DNA from: Nageia nagi | Taxonomy: Eukaryota > Pinophyta | DNA: 64,000 nucleotides | Assembly (NCBI GenBank): GCA_050084985.1 | Contig: JBITNC010000001.1 | Location: forward strand, 154,628,001-154,692,000 | Direction: 5' to 3' | Shown here: positions 49,941 through 62,264 of the stretch, piece by piece | How the letters are laid out: the number at the start of each line of letters is the position of its first letter | How positions within the stretch are numbered: the stretch's first letter is position 1 | Notes under the pieces: generated by a model | Told to the model about the DNA's origin: nothing | The model's database searches: none | Seen by the model: only the letters and a program-made list of their open reading frames with translations | Made by a program: the position numbers and the translations under genes

Positions 49941-50832
49941 TGTAAAACCAAAAAAATAACCCTATTAGTAAATAGAATAAAGCATGTTACAACCAATAAT
50001 AATTCTTTTATTGAGTTTTTAATAGACCTCAATAATCAATTTACAATGAAAAATTTCATATCTATTTGTGATGTATAATAGTGCCTTGTATAGTAAGGGC
50101 TTTTATTTATTATAGTGAAGGGAGATATAGGCTCCCTTGGACCTCCTATGAAGGGTGTATTGATGTATAAAAGCCTTTAGTAGTGTATTTAAAACCTATA
50201 AGAAAATGTAGATGATGATATTCAATTACTTAGTAGTTCTTTTATTTTCTTCTCCTTAAACTAGCTACCATGCACTTGCAAATCCTATGAACATGCAAAC
50301 AAGAAACATATCAAAAATACCTACTTACATAGTTAAATATGTATGAAAGTATAACATAATATAGGTATTAAAGCATAGAAAAAATTTAATGCAATTACAC
50401 ACTATAATTCTAAATATATTCTAGCAGAGTATCATTGCATAAAATTTGGATCTTTTCTCCTTAGGAGGAGGTTTAATTTATAGAGTTTTGGAGTGACCAA
50501 AGTTACTATTTTGGAAGCAAGGATGGGACAAAAAAGCTCATCCAATATTGTCACAAGGTTTATCCACATGGGGAATGAATAGGATCAAGGATGATTCATC
50601 TAAGATCCATTGATTTGTTTCCTTAGGTACCCATGTTTTTCCATTTTTTCTTTTATTTTTCTAACTTCAAAGTCACCAATGTCTAAGTTTGGATGCTAAT
50701 AATTTGTATGAATTGCCTATGTTTAGGTGTCAAACATCGACATTTACACAACTATAGGAAATTTTTTAATTTCATTTAATTTTTTGTTCTTCTTTCACTT
50801 ATCAAAAGAGGAATCATTTTTGGGTCTCTACA
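49941..50832 (-). repeat. 5' LTR of element C
   Basis: This 892-bp LTR is TGTAAAACC...GTCTCTACA on the plus strand, partner of 23452-24342. TSD TAATG follows. Confidence 0.9.
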
Positions 50833-51437
50833 TAATGATAACAAGAACATGTCACTTCCTAATGCATTTTGGAACTTCCCCTTAACTTATCAAGAAATAA
50901 CCATATATCACTATATTATATAATATGAAATTATTCTTTCAATGACAACTTGTCACATGCACAATATGATATTAAGATAAATTATGTAGCTATATGATAT
51001 GACTTTATTTCTTCAATGGGAATTTTTCATACATAGAACTTGACATTAAGATAAGTTATGTAACTATATGATATGAAATTTTTCTTTAAATGAGCACTTG
51101 TCAGACATATAAGCTACTTTATATGTCACCACATGCCATTATACACATGCTATATTAATAAATACATATGCTATTGAATGCCTACATAACTATTCAATTA
51201 TGTCAAGATTTACAAACCACAATGTTCAAGACATAAAATATCAACTTGACTATGCCACCTAGTCAAGATACACAAGCCATAAGTCATAAAATACCAACTT
51301 GAATATGCCACCTAGTCACAATACACAAGCCACAAAATGCCAACTACCCAAGATGTATAAGATGGAATAAATAATATGATACTAATCCATCAACATAGAT
51401 TCAACATACATCAATCCAAAATCATGTGTATATATTT
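50833..51437 (-). repeat. Element B interior with two tandem blocks
   Basis: A roughly 73-bp unit (GATATGAAATT-TTCTTT-AATG...AAGATAAATTATGTA-CTAT) recurs about 2.6 times at 50925-51115. A roughly 58-bp unit (ACTTGACTATGCCACCTAGTCAAGATACACAAGCCA) recurs about three times at 51200-51360. The second matches 10440-10620 in the related element. No coding frame. Confidence 0.65.
51433..51437. repeat. Target-site duplication of element E, left copy
   Basis: TATTT before the 5' LTR; TATTC after the 3' LTR at 56962-56966 (4 of 5 bases equal). Confidence 0.75.
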
Positions 51438-51922
51438 TGATGCACCTTTTTGAAGCCATGAATTTTGATCATTATGTCTATTTTCCTTGAAATTTAAAAT
51501 GTGGCTCCATATACATGTTTTGAATTTGGCCTAACTTCATTATGCTATACCCTTTAAAATTCATGTTTTCAAGACCTAACTCTACCATCTAGCATCCTAA
51601 AGTTAGCATTTACTTTTAGTTCTCCATATTTTTAGGCTTTTTTACATGTTAGAACTTTAATAACTTTTATTTTATAGTTATTTAAGTCTAATATATTTTA
51701 GATTAAGGCTAATTATTATAAGGGGATGAACATGCCAATTTAGATGGCATAATCCAACTCATTTATATTTTTAGCAATTTACTATATGAAGGATTGTATT
51801 CTCTTTGAGAAGGATTATGAATTTAGGAATTAGAAGAGAATTGTTTGTAGGTTTCTTACATTATAATACATTTATGTGATTGCAATCCATTTTTTTTGTC
51901 TCTTACAGTTGAATTCACATCA
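51438..51922 (+). repeat. 5' LTR of element E
   Basis: 485 bp, TGATGCACC...TTGAATTCACATCA. It matches 56502-56961. Confidence 0.9.
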
Positions 51923-51924
51923 TT

Positions 51925-51935
51925 TGGTATCAGAG
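51925..51935 (+). other. Primer binding site of element E
   Basis: TGGTATCAGAG, a perfect tRNA-iMet core, lies two bases after the LTR. Confidence 0.9.
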
Positions 51936-51963
51936 AGGGTGTGATCTTACTAGTAGATGGAAG

Positions 51964-53050
51964 ATGCCACTTAGAACACAAGCTAGATAAAGTATCTTCA
52001 TGCAGAGATAGCATGGCTAACTAATGTGATTAATCGCATGGGGGAGAGGAGATCCCATGCATTCCTAAATTTAGGATCTAATAGTGAGAGCATGTTTGGG
52101 GAAGATGGACCTACCATTAAGGTGGAGAGAGAACCAATATGTCCTATAGAAGCATAATAATGCTTTGAAAATAGACTAAATAAAGCCTTGGAAGAGATAA
52201 GAGGAAACCAATATGGGATCAAGATTGAGGTTCTTGAGTATGCTAGTGGATTGAAACCAAAGGAGTTGATCAATTGGGTAAATAGCATGGAGGAGTACTT
52301 TGAATGGGATAATCTAGCTAAGGATAAAAAGGTGAAGCTTGCATGTATGAAGTTAAAGGGGCATGCATTGATTTGGTGGGATCATCTATAGGCTTCATGA
52401 TAGAGCAAGAGAAAATAGAAGATTAGGGCTTGGGATAAAATGAAGAAGAAGTTACAAAAGAAATTTATTCTTGTATATTATTCTTAAACCTTATTTCATA
52501 TATTCTAAAATCATAAATAAAAATAATAGAGCATCAAATATTACATCAATGATTTCTACAAATTATCCATTCAGGTGGAGCATAATGAGACATATGAGTA
52601 GAGAGTTGCAAGGTACATGAATAGCTTAAGTGTTTCTATCTAAGATGAGATAATATGCACCATACTCTTACTATAGAGAATGCATATCAAATGACCCTAA
52701 AAGCTAAGGAGAAGCTTAAGAGGCTTAATAAAGGGGAAAATAAGGGATAAACACCCTCTTCAAATTGAGGGCATGTTGGACATAATTTCTCTAAAGGAGA
52801 ATCTTCAACATTTTTTAGAAAGGAGGATTAGGTAGGACAAGGTTAAGATACCTTCCAAAGAGGAAGAGGATACCCAAGAGGAAGAGGTAATGGTGGAGAT
52901 CGAATGGGGAATGGACCATGGAAACCATTCATCTATTATAGATATAGAAAGAAAGGTCATAAATCATTTGAATATCTTCAATATGATGTAGAAGAGAAGA
53001 GACAACCTAGGGTTGCTTTAGTTAAGGAAGAGGAAGAGATTGAAACATAA
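51964..53050 (+). pseudogene. gag: Element E gag, broken
   Basis: The ATG at 51964 (MPLRTQAR) is a plausible start, followed by stops and shifts. The core is open at 52188-52391 with PKELINWVNSMEEYFEW and KLACMKLKGHALIWWDHL, a standard chromovirus gag block. KIRAWDKMKKKLQKKF-type sequence follows after a stop. The zinc knuckle near 52935-52980 reads YRYRKKGHKSFEYL: His is kept, all three Cys are changed to Tyr or Arg. Confidence 0.85.
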
Positions 53051-53099
53051 TTACTACAAATATAGGTGATAATCTCATAATTAGGAGAACCCTTATTGT

Positions 53100-53750
53100 T
53101 TGAGAGAAGGCAAGCATGCATGAAGGATATGATGCATATTCTAGGTTGTTTAATAATATTTTTTACACTAGATGCACTACAAGAGGAAAGGTATGTAACA
53201 TGGTCATTGATGGGGGTAGTTATGAAATTTTGATCTCTGATATCATGGTTGATAAATTAAATCTAAAATGTGAAACACATCCAAACCCCTATCATGTTTC
53301 ATGGATTAAGAAAAAAATATAGTGACCATTGATAAGAGGTGTTTAAGCAACTTCTCAATTGGGAAAGCTTACAAGGATGAAGTGTGGTGTGATGTGATAT
53401 TGATGGATACATGTCATATTCTATTAGGGAGACCTTAGTAGTACAATAGGTATTCTATTCATAATGGTAGAAAGTAGTCACATATTCTAAAAGGATGGTG
53501 TAAAGGTAGTTTTTGTACCTTTGAAGGAGGATGGAACAACTCAGATCTTATTTGCAATGAAGGATTTTCTTACAGCAATTAAGAAAGCTAGCTTCTATTA
53601 TGCCTTAACATCTAGGAAGCTAGAAAGTGATGAAGTAGTTATACCTATTACAATGGTTAAATTGCTAAAAAAATATAAAAATATCACACAAAAGGAGTTA
53701 CTAGATGGATTAACACCAAAGAGGGATATCAAACATCACATGATTTGATT
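53100..53750 (+). pseudogene. pol: Element E protease and linker, broken
   Basis: Open at 53116-53322 with CNMVIDGGSYEILIS (active-site Asp kept, D-G-G form). A TAG at 53320-53322 ends it. The part with CHILLGRP-type sequence (about 53412-53435) and the open stretch 53521-53748 continue towards RT. Confidence 0.75.
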
Positions 53751-54480
53751 CTATGATCAGCACTCCCAAATCAAGTAGCTTATCGATTGAACCCAACATA
53801 GAATGTAGAGTTGAGTAGGCAAGTGACAAAGTTGATAAAGAAGGGCTTAGTTAGGGAGAGTATGAGTCCATGTGTGACTCTAGCATTGCTAACCCCAAAG
53901 AAATATGGTTCATGAAGGATGTGTGTAGATAGTAGAGCCATAAATAAGATCACAAAATAGCATCAATATCCTATGCCAATAATGGATGACATGATAGATG
54001 GAACAAATGGAGCTAAATACTTTAGTAAGATTGATTTGTGGAGTAGATACTACCAAATCAAAATTTGAGAAAGTGATGAATGCAAGACAACTTTTAAGAT
54101 AAAATATGGGTTTTATGAGTGGATGATCATGCCATTTAGGTTATCTAATGCACCTAGTACATTTATGTGGTTGATGAATAGGGTACTATAGGAGTATAAT
54201 GGTATTTTCATGGTTGTATATTTTGATGATATTCTAATTTATAGTAACAGTGAAGAAGAGAATTTGTTACACTTGAAATTGGTGTTAGACATAGTCAAGA
54301 AGGAGAAACTATATGCCAACTTAAATAAATATAGATTTTTTCAAGATAGTTTAGTGTTTTTGTGATTTGTAATATCAAGAGATGGTATGAAAATGGATGA
54401 TGAGAAAGTGAAGCTAATTCTAGAATTCCCTATTCCATAAACTATAATAGAAGCAAGGAGCTTTCATGGCTTAGCTAGCT
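53751..54480 (+). pseudogene. pol: Element E reverse transcriptase, broken
   Basis: Readable with several stops. The block AYRLNPT comes first, then LIKKGLVRESMSPCV, then MCVDSRAINKIT, then YFSKIDLWSRYYQIKI (first catalytic Asp kept; R and G of the usual R-S-G-Y are changed), then [17 protein letters not shown], and an intact YFDD box (54219-54230). The active site survives in sequence, but the frame does not. Confidence 0.85.
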
Positions 54481-55090
54481 TTTACATAAAGTTCATTTGG
54501 AACTTTAGCAGTATAGCTTTCCATATAACTAAGTTTACAAAGGGAAAGGATTTTGTATGGAATAAGGTTAGAATTAAGATTTTTGAAATATTGAAGAAGA
54601 AGGTGTCAAAATCCCATATTCTAGTGTTACTAGATTTTAGTAAGGTCTTTGAGATTGACTGTGATGCCTCATTTATTGGAATTGGTGGTGTATTGAGTAA
54701 GGATGGTTGACCAATAGCATTTTTTAATGAGAAGCTATGTGATGATAGAAAGAATTATTATACATATGATGTGGAATTTTATGCATGCATTGCAGCATTG
54801 GAGGCACTACTTAATCTAAAAGGAGTTTGTGTTATTTACTAATCATGAAGCATTGAGGTATGTCAATTCTAGAAAAACACTAAATAGTAGGCATGCCAAG
54901 TGGGTTTCATTTTTGCAACAATATACATTTATCTTACAACAAAAATTTGGTTGATGCATTGAGTAGGAGAGTCTTGTTGCTGACCACTATGGAGAATGTA
55001 GTGGTAGGATTTGAGGGGATTAAAATTATGTATGAATCTAATATTGATTTTGAGGGTATTATGAAATACTATACAAGTGTAGTATAAGGT
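54481..55090 (+). pseudogene. pol: Element E RNase H, broken
   Basis: FEIDCDASFIGIGGVLSKDG (about 54649-54708) with the catalytic Asp kept, followed by a TGA, then PIAFFNEKL, YTYDVEFYACIAALE, and a frame shift into NLVDALSRR (about 54945-54972). Confidence 0.8.
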
Positions 55091-56240
55091 GAGCCCCATC
55101 CAATTTTTGAAGAGTATTTTTTTCACAATGGTTACTTATTTAAGGCTAATCAATTATGTATTCCCAATGGCTCTATGGGAGAGAACATCTTGAGGGAATT
55201 ACATTGTGGGGGTCTAGCTAGTCATTTTGGTGTAGCCAAAACTACAAATCTTATAGAGGAGAAGTATTATTGTCCAAATATGAAGAGGGATATAATCAAG
55301 TTTATCTCTAGATGTAGAGTATCCCAAATGACTAAAGGCCATGCACAAAATACAGGGTTGTATATGCCACTCCAAATTCCTACAAGCCCATGGATTGATC
55401 TAAGTGTGAATATAATGTTGGGGTTGCCTAAGAACCAATGGGGTAAGGATTCAATTTTGTTGTGGTAGATAGATTTTCTAAAATGGTTGATTTTATTACT
55501 TTCTAGAAAACTAATGATGCCATTAGGATTGTAGTCTTGTTCTTTGATGAGGTTGTGTAGTTGCATGGTATTTCAAATACTATTACTTTTGATTGAGATA
55601 CTAAGTTCTTGGGTTACTTTTGGAGGACATCATGAAAGAAGTTAAACACCAAACTATAGTTCAATACTACTTACCACCCATAGATCAATGGGAAAATAGA
55701 GGTAGTAAATAGAAGCTTGGGAAACCTCTTACGATGCATAGTTGGAGAAAATCCCAAATAAGGGGATTTAGCTTTGCCACAAGCTAAATTTACATATAAT
55801 AGCTCAGTGAATTGATCAAAAGGTAAATCTCTTTTCAAATTATTGATGAAAAAAATCCTAAAGGTATCTTAGATTTGGTTGAGTTACCAATGGGGGAACA
55901 AGTTAGTGATGATGCAAAAGCATTTACTGAGAATATCCAAAAAGTGCAATAAGTAATGAAAGAAAAATTACATAGTAGTAATGCTCACTATAAAATAGTT
56001 TTTGATGTACACAAAAGGATGAAAGTGTTTGAAGAGGTGATATGGTCATGGTTCATATTTTAAAAGAAAGGTTTCCTAAAGGGACATATAATAAACTAAA
56101 ACTTAAGAAAATTAGGCCCTATAAGATTTTGAAGAAGATTAATGATAATGCTTACAAAATGGAGTTTCCTAATGACTTTGATATTTTACTTATTTTTTAA
56201 TATTTCTAATTTGTTTTAGTATCTTGGTACTATTAAGCAT
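55091..56240 (+). pseudogene. pol: Element E integrase, broken
   Basis: The zinc domain (55175-55330) reads H-x-GG-SHFGVAKT and CRVS, with the last Cys of H-H-C-C changed to Ser (codon 55322-55324). The first catalytic Asp is Asn (SVNIMLGLP, codon 55409-55411). The second Asp is present (TFD-stop-DTKF; TGA where Arg is usual, consistent with CGA to TGA). The Glu is present (KIEVVNRSLGNLLRC, about 55690-55735). The C-terminal part with [17 protein letters not shown] is at about 56085-56140. Confidence 0.85.
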
Positions 56241-56289
56241 GGTCAATTACCATATATAGTAAATTAGGCACAATAGATGCCTAAGAAGA

Positions 56290-56480
56290 AAAAGGATAGT
56301 GTTGCACAAGTGCTTGATAAGAAGGTGATCACCACTAGACATGGGAGCTACAATAGATACCTAATTTAGTGGGAAGGATTACCACAATGAGATAATACAT
56401 TGGTTTTAGATTCAATGCTACATAAAATAGATAACCACAAGCTTCAGGAATTAAAGTCAAGTAAACATGTAGAAGCTAAA
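56290..56480 (+). pseudogene. pol: Element E chromodomain, broken
   Basis: Reads VLDKKVITTRHGSYNRYLI, then a TAG, then WEGLPQ (56370-56387) and a DNT block, the chromodomain pattern (…YLVKWEGLP-EDNTWE). In chromoviruses this module binds modified histones and guides integration. The final Trp of the aromatic cage region (usually DNTWE) reads DNTLV. Confidence 0.75.
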
Positions 56481-56485
56481 TTCTT

Positions 56486-56501
56486 TTTCACCAAAGGAGA
56501 A
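56486..56501 (+). other. Polypurine tract of element E
   Basis: TTTCACCAAAGGAGAA directly before TGATGCACC. The purine run AAAGGAGAA is the working part. Confidence 0.65.
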
Positions 56502-56961
56502 TGATGCACCTTGTCAGAGCCATATTTTTTTTATCATGATGTTTATTTGCCTTGAAATTTAAAATTTGGCTCTATGTGCATGTTATGCATCTAGCCTAAC
56601 TATGTTATACCATGCCTTCCAAAAATCATATTTGTGGGATCTAACTCAGCTATTTAGTATTCCAAAGTTAGCATTTACTTTTAGTTTTCTAGATTTCTAG
56701 GCTTTTTTGCATGTTAGAACTTTAATAACTTTTATTTTAGATAAGGTTAATTTTTGTAAGGGGGAAGCACATGCTAATTTTCATGGTATAATTCAACTCA
56801 TTTCTATTTTTAGAAGGTTACTATATGAAGGATTGTATTCTCTTTGAAAAGGATTGTGAATTCAAGAATGAGAAGAGAATCATTTGCAGGCTTCTTACAT
56901 TATAATACATTTATGTGATTGGAGTCCATTTTTTTGGTCTCTTGCAATTGAATTCACATCA
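56502..56961 (+). repeat. 3' LTR of element E
   Basis: 460 bp, partner of 51438-51922, ending CACATCA. TSD TATTC follows. Confidence 0.9.
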
Positions 56962-56966
56962 TATTC

Positions 56967-57335
56967 CCAATCATTGAAGTAGCAATATGGAAAATAATCC
57001 ATAAATATGAACATAACTTCCATAACATGGAAGTAAAAATGTGGCAATCAATCTATCAATATAGATGCCACTTCCTAAAATGGAAGAAAAAATATATGGC
57101 AAAAAATCCATCAAAAAGGATATAAATTATCTAATATGAAAGTAATAATGTCATAATAAATACATCAATATGGATACAAATTATAAGAAATAAAGTAAAA
57201 AAGTATGGTAAATAATCTATCAATATGGATATAAGTTTGCATCATAGAAGTAACAATGGCAAACAATCCATTTAACATGAATATAACTTCCCATCATGGA
57301 AGTAACAATGTGGTAATCAATCCATAATATCAAGT
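56967..57335. repeat. About 53-bp tandem array in element B
   Basis: Six to seven imperfect units of AAGTAACAATGTGGCAA-AATCCATCAATATGGATATAACTTCC-ATCATGG. One copy of the same unit lies at about 10817 in the related element, so the array was amplified in one of the two lineages. Confidence 0.75.
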
Positions 57336-60300
57336 AAACAAAATAAAATTTGGATAATGTTTACACAAATTTTCACTCCAAACAATATGAACAACCAATA
57401 AAATGGTATAACATTATCCACATGTAAGGTGGTATAAAAATGCACTAAATTTATTTTGGAAGATTAAACAACTATCCATATTAACCAATGTGCATATCTA
57501 AAAAATATGTATATCATAGTCCTTTTATTCAATAAATGCAACATAATGCAACTTAGTCATTTTTGGAATTAAGTTTTCATCAACTAAACATTCCATTTTA
57601 AAAACATAAAAAAATCATAATTCTAAAGTCCATAAATTGAATTTAGTTATGGTGAATGACATGATTAAAATATCATAAAATTTACATTAAAAACTTACCA
57701 TTTTTTGTAAAAATTGATCTTAAAACTTTTCAATTTTGTAAAAAAATAACTTTTATGTGATATTAAAATATATTTCAATATATTTGGTATAAAATTTTAA
57801 TTAATATTGATACTATATTAATATATAAATATTTGTAAATATAAAACTTGCCTTAAATTTTTGTATTAAGATGCCACAAAAAAATTACACTTACCAAAAA
57901 TAATTATTGCATTGATCAAAGTGTGAGCAAACATTTACCATATTTTTATCTACATTTTACCAAAAAAAATAGTCTCATATAAGACTAAAAAATTACTAAC
58001 CAAAAGTTGTCTTTAGTTTGATAATTTAATATTAATTTAAGTTGTTAAAAAAAATTAGAGTAATTTAACAATAGCAAAATTGAATGCTATTGCAAAAATT
58101 GAATACTCTAACATGAAACACTTACCTATGTTAGAGGATAAAAAACAATACACCTACAAATACACATTTAAACATATACCATAATTTATGACTTTCTTTA
58201 GGTTATTTAACAAATGTCTACCATAAGTCACAAATTCAAACTTCAAAGTGGATGCCTGCTATCCACCCATGATATAACTGGAAAGGTTTCCAATGTTACA
58301 CCTTCCATGATAAGGTAGATACACATACTTTTATTTCATTTTAAGGCTAAGAAAGTGCCTCACCATTTGATCCATATCAAATAATCTCATTTTTAGATTT
58401 CTCACCTTGGAGATCATGATAACTAACCTTTGGATGGAAGGCATGGGATGTCCAAACCTTGACCCTAAATTAAATCTATAGATATCCTATGTTTTATTTA
58501 ATCAATACAATGTATAGAGATTTGAATATTTTATATATCATTTGAATCCCCAACACCCTAACATCTACAGTACATAACCTTCTTCTTTAATATCTCACTC
58601 ATAATGGTCCCTACGATGTAGGCATCTTCCCTTTATGTTGCATATTCAACATGGTCCTTGGTGGAACTTGTATCCTAGTTTACTTGGTTGTTCTTTATGA
58701 TGCTCAATACATGGTTATCCCTTGCTTACACTTCATGGTGTATTATATGGTGGCCCATATTATGGTTTATGTCACCCTTTAATATTGTATGGCCATGGTT
58801 TTACTTGGCATGGATCACTAGGTCCCCATTACACATGATATCATCTCTTTGAATGTGATCTTCATAATACTTGATATGACCCTCATGATCTTAAACATGA
58901 TTCCTCTTAAGCTTTTCTCAACCCCTACAACATTAGGCATGATCCTCTTTGTAAATGGCTTGCCCCCTTTCGTGCTCTCCAACAATATGACCCTCACACA
59001 CAATGTATCCCCTCTTGGGTAATCTTCCTCTACATGCACTATGGGATCCTTGGGCAATATATGCTTCTCATGCATGAATTCACAATGACCTTGTTTAAGA
59101 GGTACAGGTGATGGTTTAGGTAGAGAGAGAAGGGCACCTTACCATGTGGGTGATGGAAGTGTGCAATGCATATTTTCTTATTACAAATACAAGTCTTTAT
59201 GTTTTTTCAACATTTCTTCAAATCTTACAGACATGCATCACTAATAATGATCCTTTAGAGTACAAGCTTTACACCTAGGTAAGTGTATCCATTCTTTCAC
59301 TCTCAACTACAATCAACTAAGATTTACAAAAAATATATTTTTACACAACATTATTATCAAAATGTGTATAAAATATGATAGCTTCATTGATGCTCATGGT
59401 GTCTAAATTAGGAAGTTTACCAGAGAAGTTGGTGATGGAGTAAAAACTAGTCGCAACCTATGCAAATATGGGAGATTTATAAGGAAATATGGTTTTAATT
59501 GAGCACATGAAAATAAAAGTAGTGGATTTGTTCAAAGTGGGTTGTATGGGACTTCAATAGGTAACCTTTATCAACAAGGTGTACAAAATGATGACTAAAT
59601 ATGACCTTAACAACACCCATACATGTGTTCATACACATACCATGTTTCACATTAATATATCGATATTCAAATCAATTTTAGATCAATGTGTAGTAGGGAA
59701 ACTATTTACCATCATGCCAATTCACAGGTTGAATAAGCCACCAACTCATGGACTGTAATGATTTAGAATATTTTCATGTTAGAATTTTTAAGGACGTTGA
59801 AAAATTTATTTAGGTGGGAAATGTAACACAAAAATCATGGACTATAGTGATTGTAGGATAAACACAAAAATGGATATGTTGAAAGGGTCTACAAAATATT
59901 ACCTCATCAAAATGCATTCTCATGGAATGTAATGTAAGCACAAAATGGGCTTCATCAGGACCTCAGCAGGGAGAGAATGACCTTGCGAGTCTATGATCCT
60001 CTTCAAGAAGGTGTAGCCCCATGGTTTTGCATTCCTCCAAGGGAAGAGGAAGCTCTCCTTTTTATTTTATTCTTATTTCTTATTTTTATAGTAATAAAAA
60101 TAAAAAAATCTATATATAAAACATAAATAAAAATAATGCAATACCCTCCTTTTTTATTTATTTAAATTTTGTAAAAATAAATATTTTATAAAAATAAATT
60201 ATAAATATATAATAATACCTAACATAATTTAAGATCTAATTATGTAAAAAAAAAAATAGAATTAACTATGAAAGAAAATTAGATATACTAGTTTTCATAC

Positions 60301-60450
60301 TAGTTTTCATAAGATCTAAAATCTAACCATAAAAAATGTTAGACCTAAATTTTTAGTTTCTAAAATTGAAATAAGATTAAAAGTTATATATAACTTGAAT
60401 GAGAGTTATCTCAATATGAAAAAGGTAAAACTTGAAGGAAATGACTACAA
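57336..60450 (-). other. Element B interior next to its 5' LTR, no gene seen
   Basis: The first part (57340-57500) shares phrases with 10860-11400 (for example ACTCCAA-AA-TATG and ACTATCCATATTAACCA). 57600-58100 is A/T run-rich. An 85-codon open frame at 58818-59075 (minus) has no recognisable domain, and I do not call it a gene. A GC-richer patch with CCTCCAAGGGAAGAGGAAGC (about 59950-60060) lies about where the related element carries its GC-rich minisatellite. Confidence 0.5.
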
Positions 60451-60466
60451 GAATGCTTTTATACCA
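60451..60466 (-). other. Primer binding site of element B
   Basis: On the minus strand TGGTATAAAAGCATTC lies three bases inside the 5' LTR end. The first six bases match the tRNA-Met site; the rest is diverged. Confidence 0.7.
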
Positions 60467-60469
60467 AAA

Positions 60470-61207
60470 TGAAGGAATTGAAATATTTTTTAACCAAGAT
60501 CACTTACGCATAATTCAACAAATGTACTTTGATATCTCAAATATAGGCTCATAAATAGAGATAATTACACCAATAAATAGTGGTAAAACCTCTCATATTT
60601 ATCCAAGAGGAAACATCCATTTTAGACACACATTCTATTACTCTTAAAAGAACTTACAAAGTATTTGGCTCAAGTCCATAATGCTTAACTCTCTTAAAAA
60701 AGCTAGCTCTATTCTAGCTCTTCACAATATATTAACATAGCAATGCTCTCTAGAATGTATGTTTTACATAAAGGTCAAGCCTTTCTTTTATAGGATAAAA
60801 TCTCACTTTGAATCATGCTTTTACCCAACAGGAATACCATAGACCAAAGGATATACATATCCTCACATGGAATGAGAATGGTAGGTGGAAGAATTTCTAA
60901 TGATGCTTAATTAATAGTTATATATGCCTACACTTTTATATTAAATCTATTAATCTACATATCTATTATAATAACTCCTCTCCATGTGGAATACACATGT
61001 GAAAATACTCCTAATAAAAAATATACGAGGTTCCATCTATGCATACTTGGATAATCCACTTTTTATTATAAGTGGATTATTCCATGTTAAATTATAAAAT
61101 ATTTTCCCCCTAACTTAGTTTTTATATATATTCCTTTTATTCTTAATTAATGAGGAACATACCTAAGTTATTTATGCATGCTCAATATTGCATTATACTT
61201 TCCAACA
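60470..61207 (-). repeat. 5' LTR of element B
   Basis: 738 bp, TGAAGGAATT...TTTCCAACA on the plus strand, partner of 18601-19327. Confidence 0.9.
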
Positions 61208-61212
61208 CTTAT
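61208..61212. repeat. Target-site duplication of element B, right copy
   Basis: CTTAT, identical to 18596-18600. Confidence 0.9.
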
Positions 61213-61850
61213 AACACTTGCTATATCAATATCATCTACTAGGTGGATCAATATATGCACTCGTATGTCTATAAAAGCAGCAAATAATTCTTTTTTTTGA
61301 ATATACAATTTTTTTGATAATTTCTCTATGCCATCTATTTATTTCATCCACATGTATCTCCTTTAACATTAACCACCTATATATGAAAATATAAAATCAC
61401 CAAATATTAAAATATATAAAAGATTAGAAAACAACAATACACACATGTTAATTTTTTTCATAAAGTAGTACTATAACATGAAATCCCTTAGAAATAATGA
61501 TATTAAACTAATTGTATATCTTAGATCATAAGGTAAACTCACACATCCATGAATTGTAATTGGAAAATTATGTTGTAAATTAAATAAATATATGTATTGT
61601 GCAAATGAAATTAATCACTATATTTTGAATAAAATATATATTAATATGAATATAAGAATTTATATAGACATATATAATATGATAATACCTTCAAGAAGTT
61701 GTAGTAATCATGAGACTTTAATAATGTAATTTTTCCATCAATAGTGAATTCTCTTTTTAGAGATGATCCCTATCGAGTTGGTTTTCTAATGGTTCGATAA
61801 ACTTTGTGTACCATGTTCAATTCTTTTTTTTTTTTATAATTCATGTGGGA
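61213..61850 (-). pseudogene. CACTA (En/Spm) TNP2-type ORF, DUF4218 part
   Basis: Minus-strand continuation (upstream part) of the gene at 17288-18600. Near 61690-61720 it reads LKSHDYYNF, matching the LKSHD(C/Y)H start of DUF4218. At 61213-61300 it reads FIDIRVHILIHLVDDIDIAS, matching FFD-M-HL-VHLV-EI. Between these is non-coding or decayed sequence, possibly an intron. The frame runs directly into 18600 once element B and one TSD are removed. Multiple stops; not functional. The tnp2 transposase core is not seen. Confidence 0.7.
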
Positions 61851-62264
61851 TTAGATACATCTATAATTCCATCATCCTTTTGTGTTATATATCTATAAAT
61901 AATGCTTTGTATTAGTTTATTTTAAGTAATATCTCATACTAATACTATTTGATAATTTGCTTGTTGTATATTGATACAAAAAGAAGCAACATTCTTTACA
62001 ATGTGTATATGATCCAATGAATGCACTACAAATAAGTGCTTCTAGTATGCAAGTGTATAAAATATAGATAGTTTTTTTATGCCTAAAAATATGTATAAAA
62101 ATAATTATTTTATTGCTAAAATAATGAAATTGAAATATTATGAATGTGAATAAAAGTTTCAAATAAATGAATATATTAATATATCTTGTTAAATTTCACC
62201 TTTGCGTATGATATTTTTATTAATAATAATATCATCTTTCATGAATTTTATGACTATCATAATT
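61851..62264. other. Junction region between CACTA and gypsy remnants
   Basis: AT-rich, with a T-run at 61826-61838 just before it. No supported coding frame and no LTR end is visible, so the left break of the gypsy fragment is not defined. Confidence 0.4.

Larger units (their letters stand above)
51438..56961 (+). mobile_element. Element E: Ty3/gypsy chromovirus
   Basis: A 5.5-kb plus-strand element with LTRs 51438-51922 and 56502-56961 (TGATG...CATCA ends), tRNA-Met primer site, and gag, protease, RT, RNase H, integrase and chromodomain in that order. The C-terminal chromodomain relic (WEGLP block, 56370-56384) marks it as a chromovirus. All genes are broken. It is inserted into element B. 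Confidence 0.9.

Noticed and set aside
58818-59075. 85-codon minus-strand ORF in element B
   Set aside because: No domain, no matching segment in the related element and no neighbouring coding signal; length is within chance for this region.
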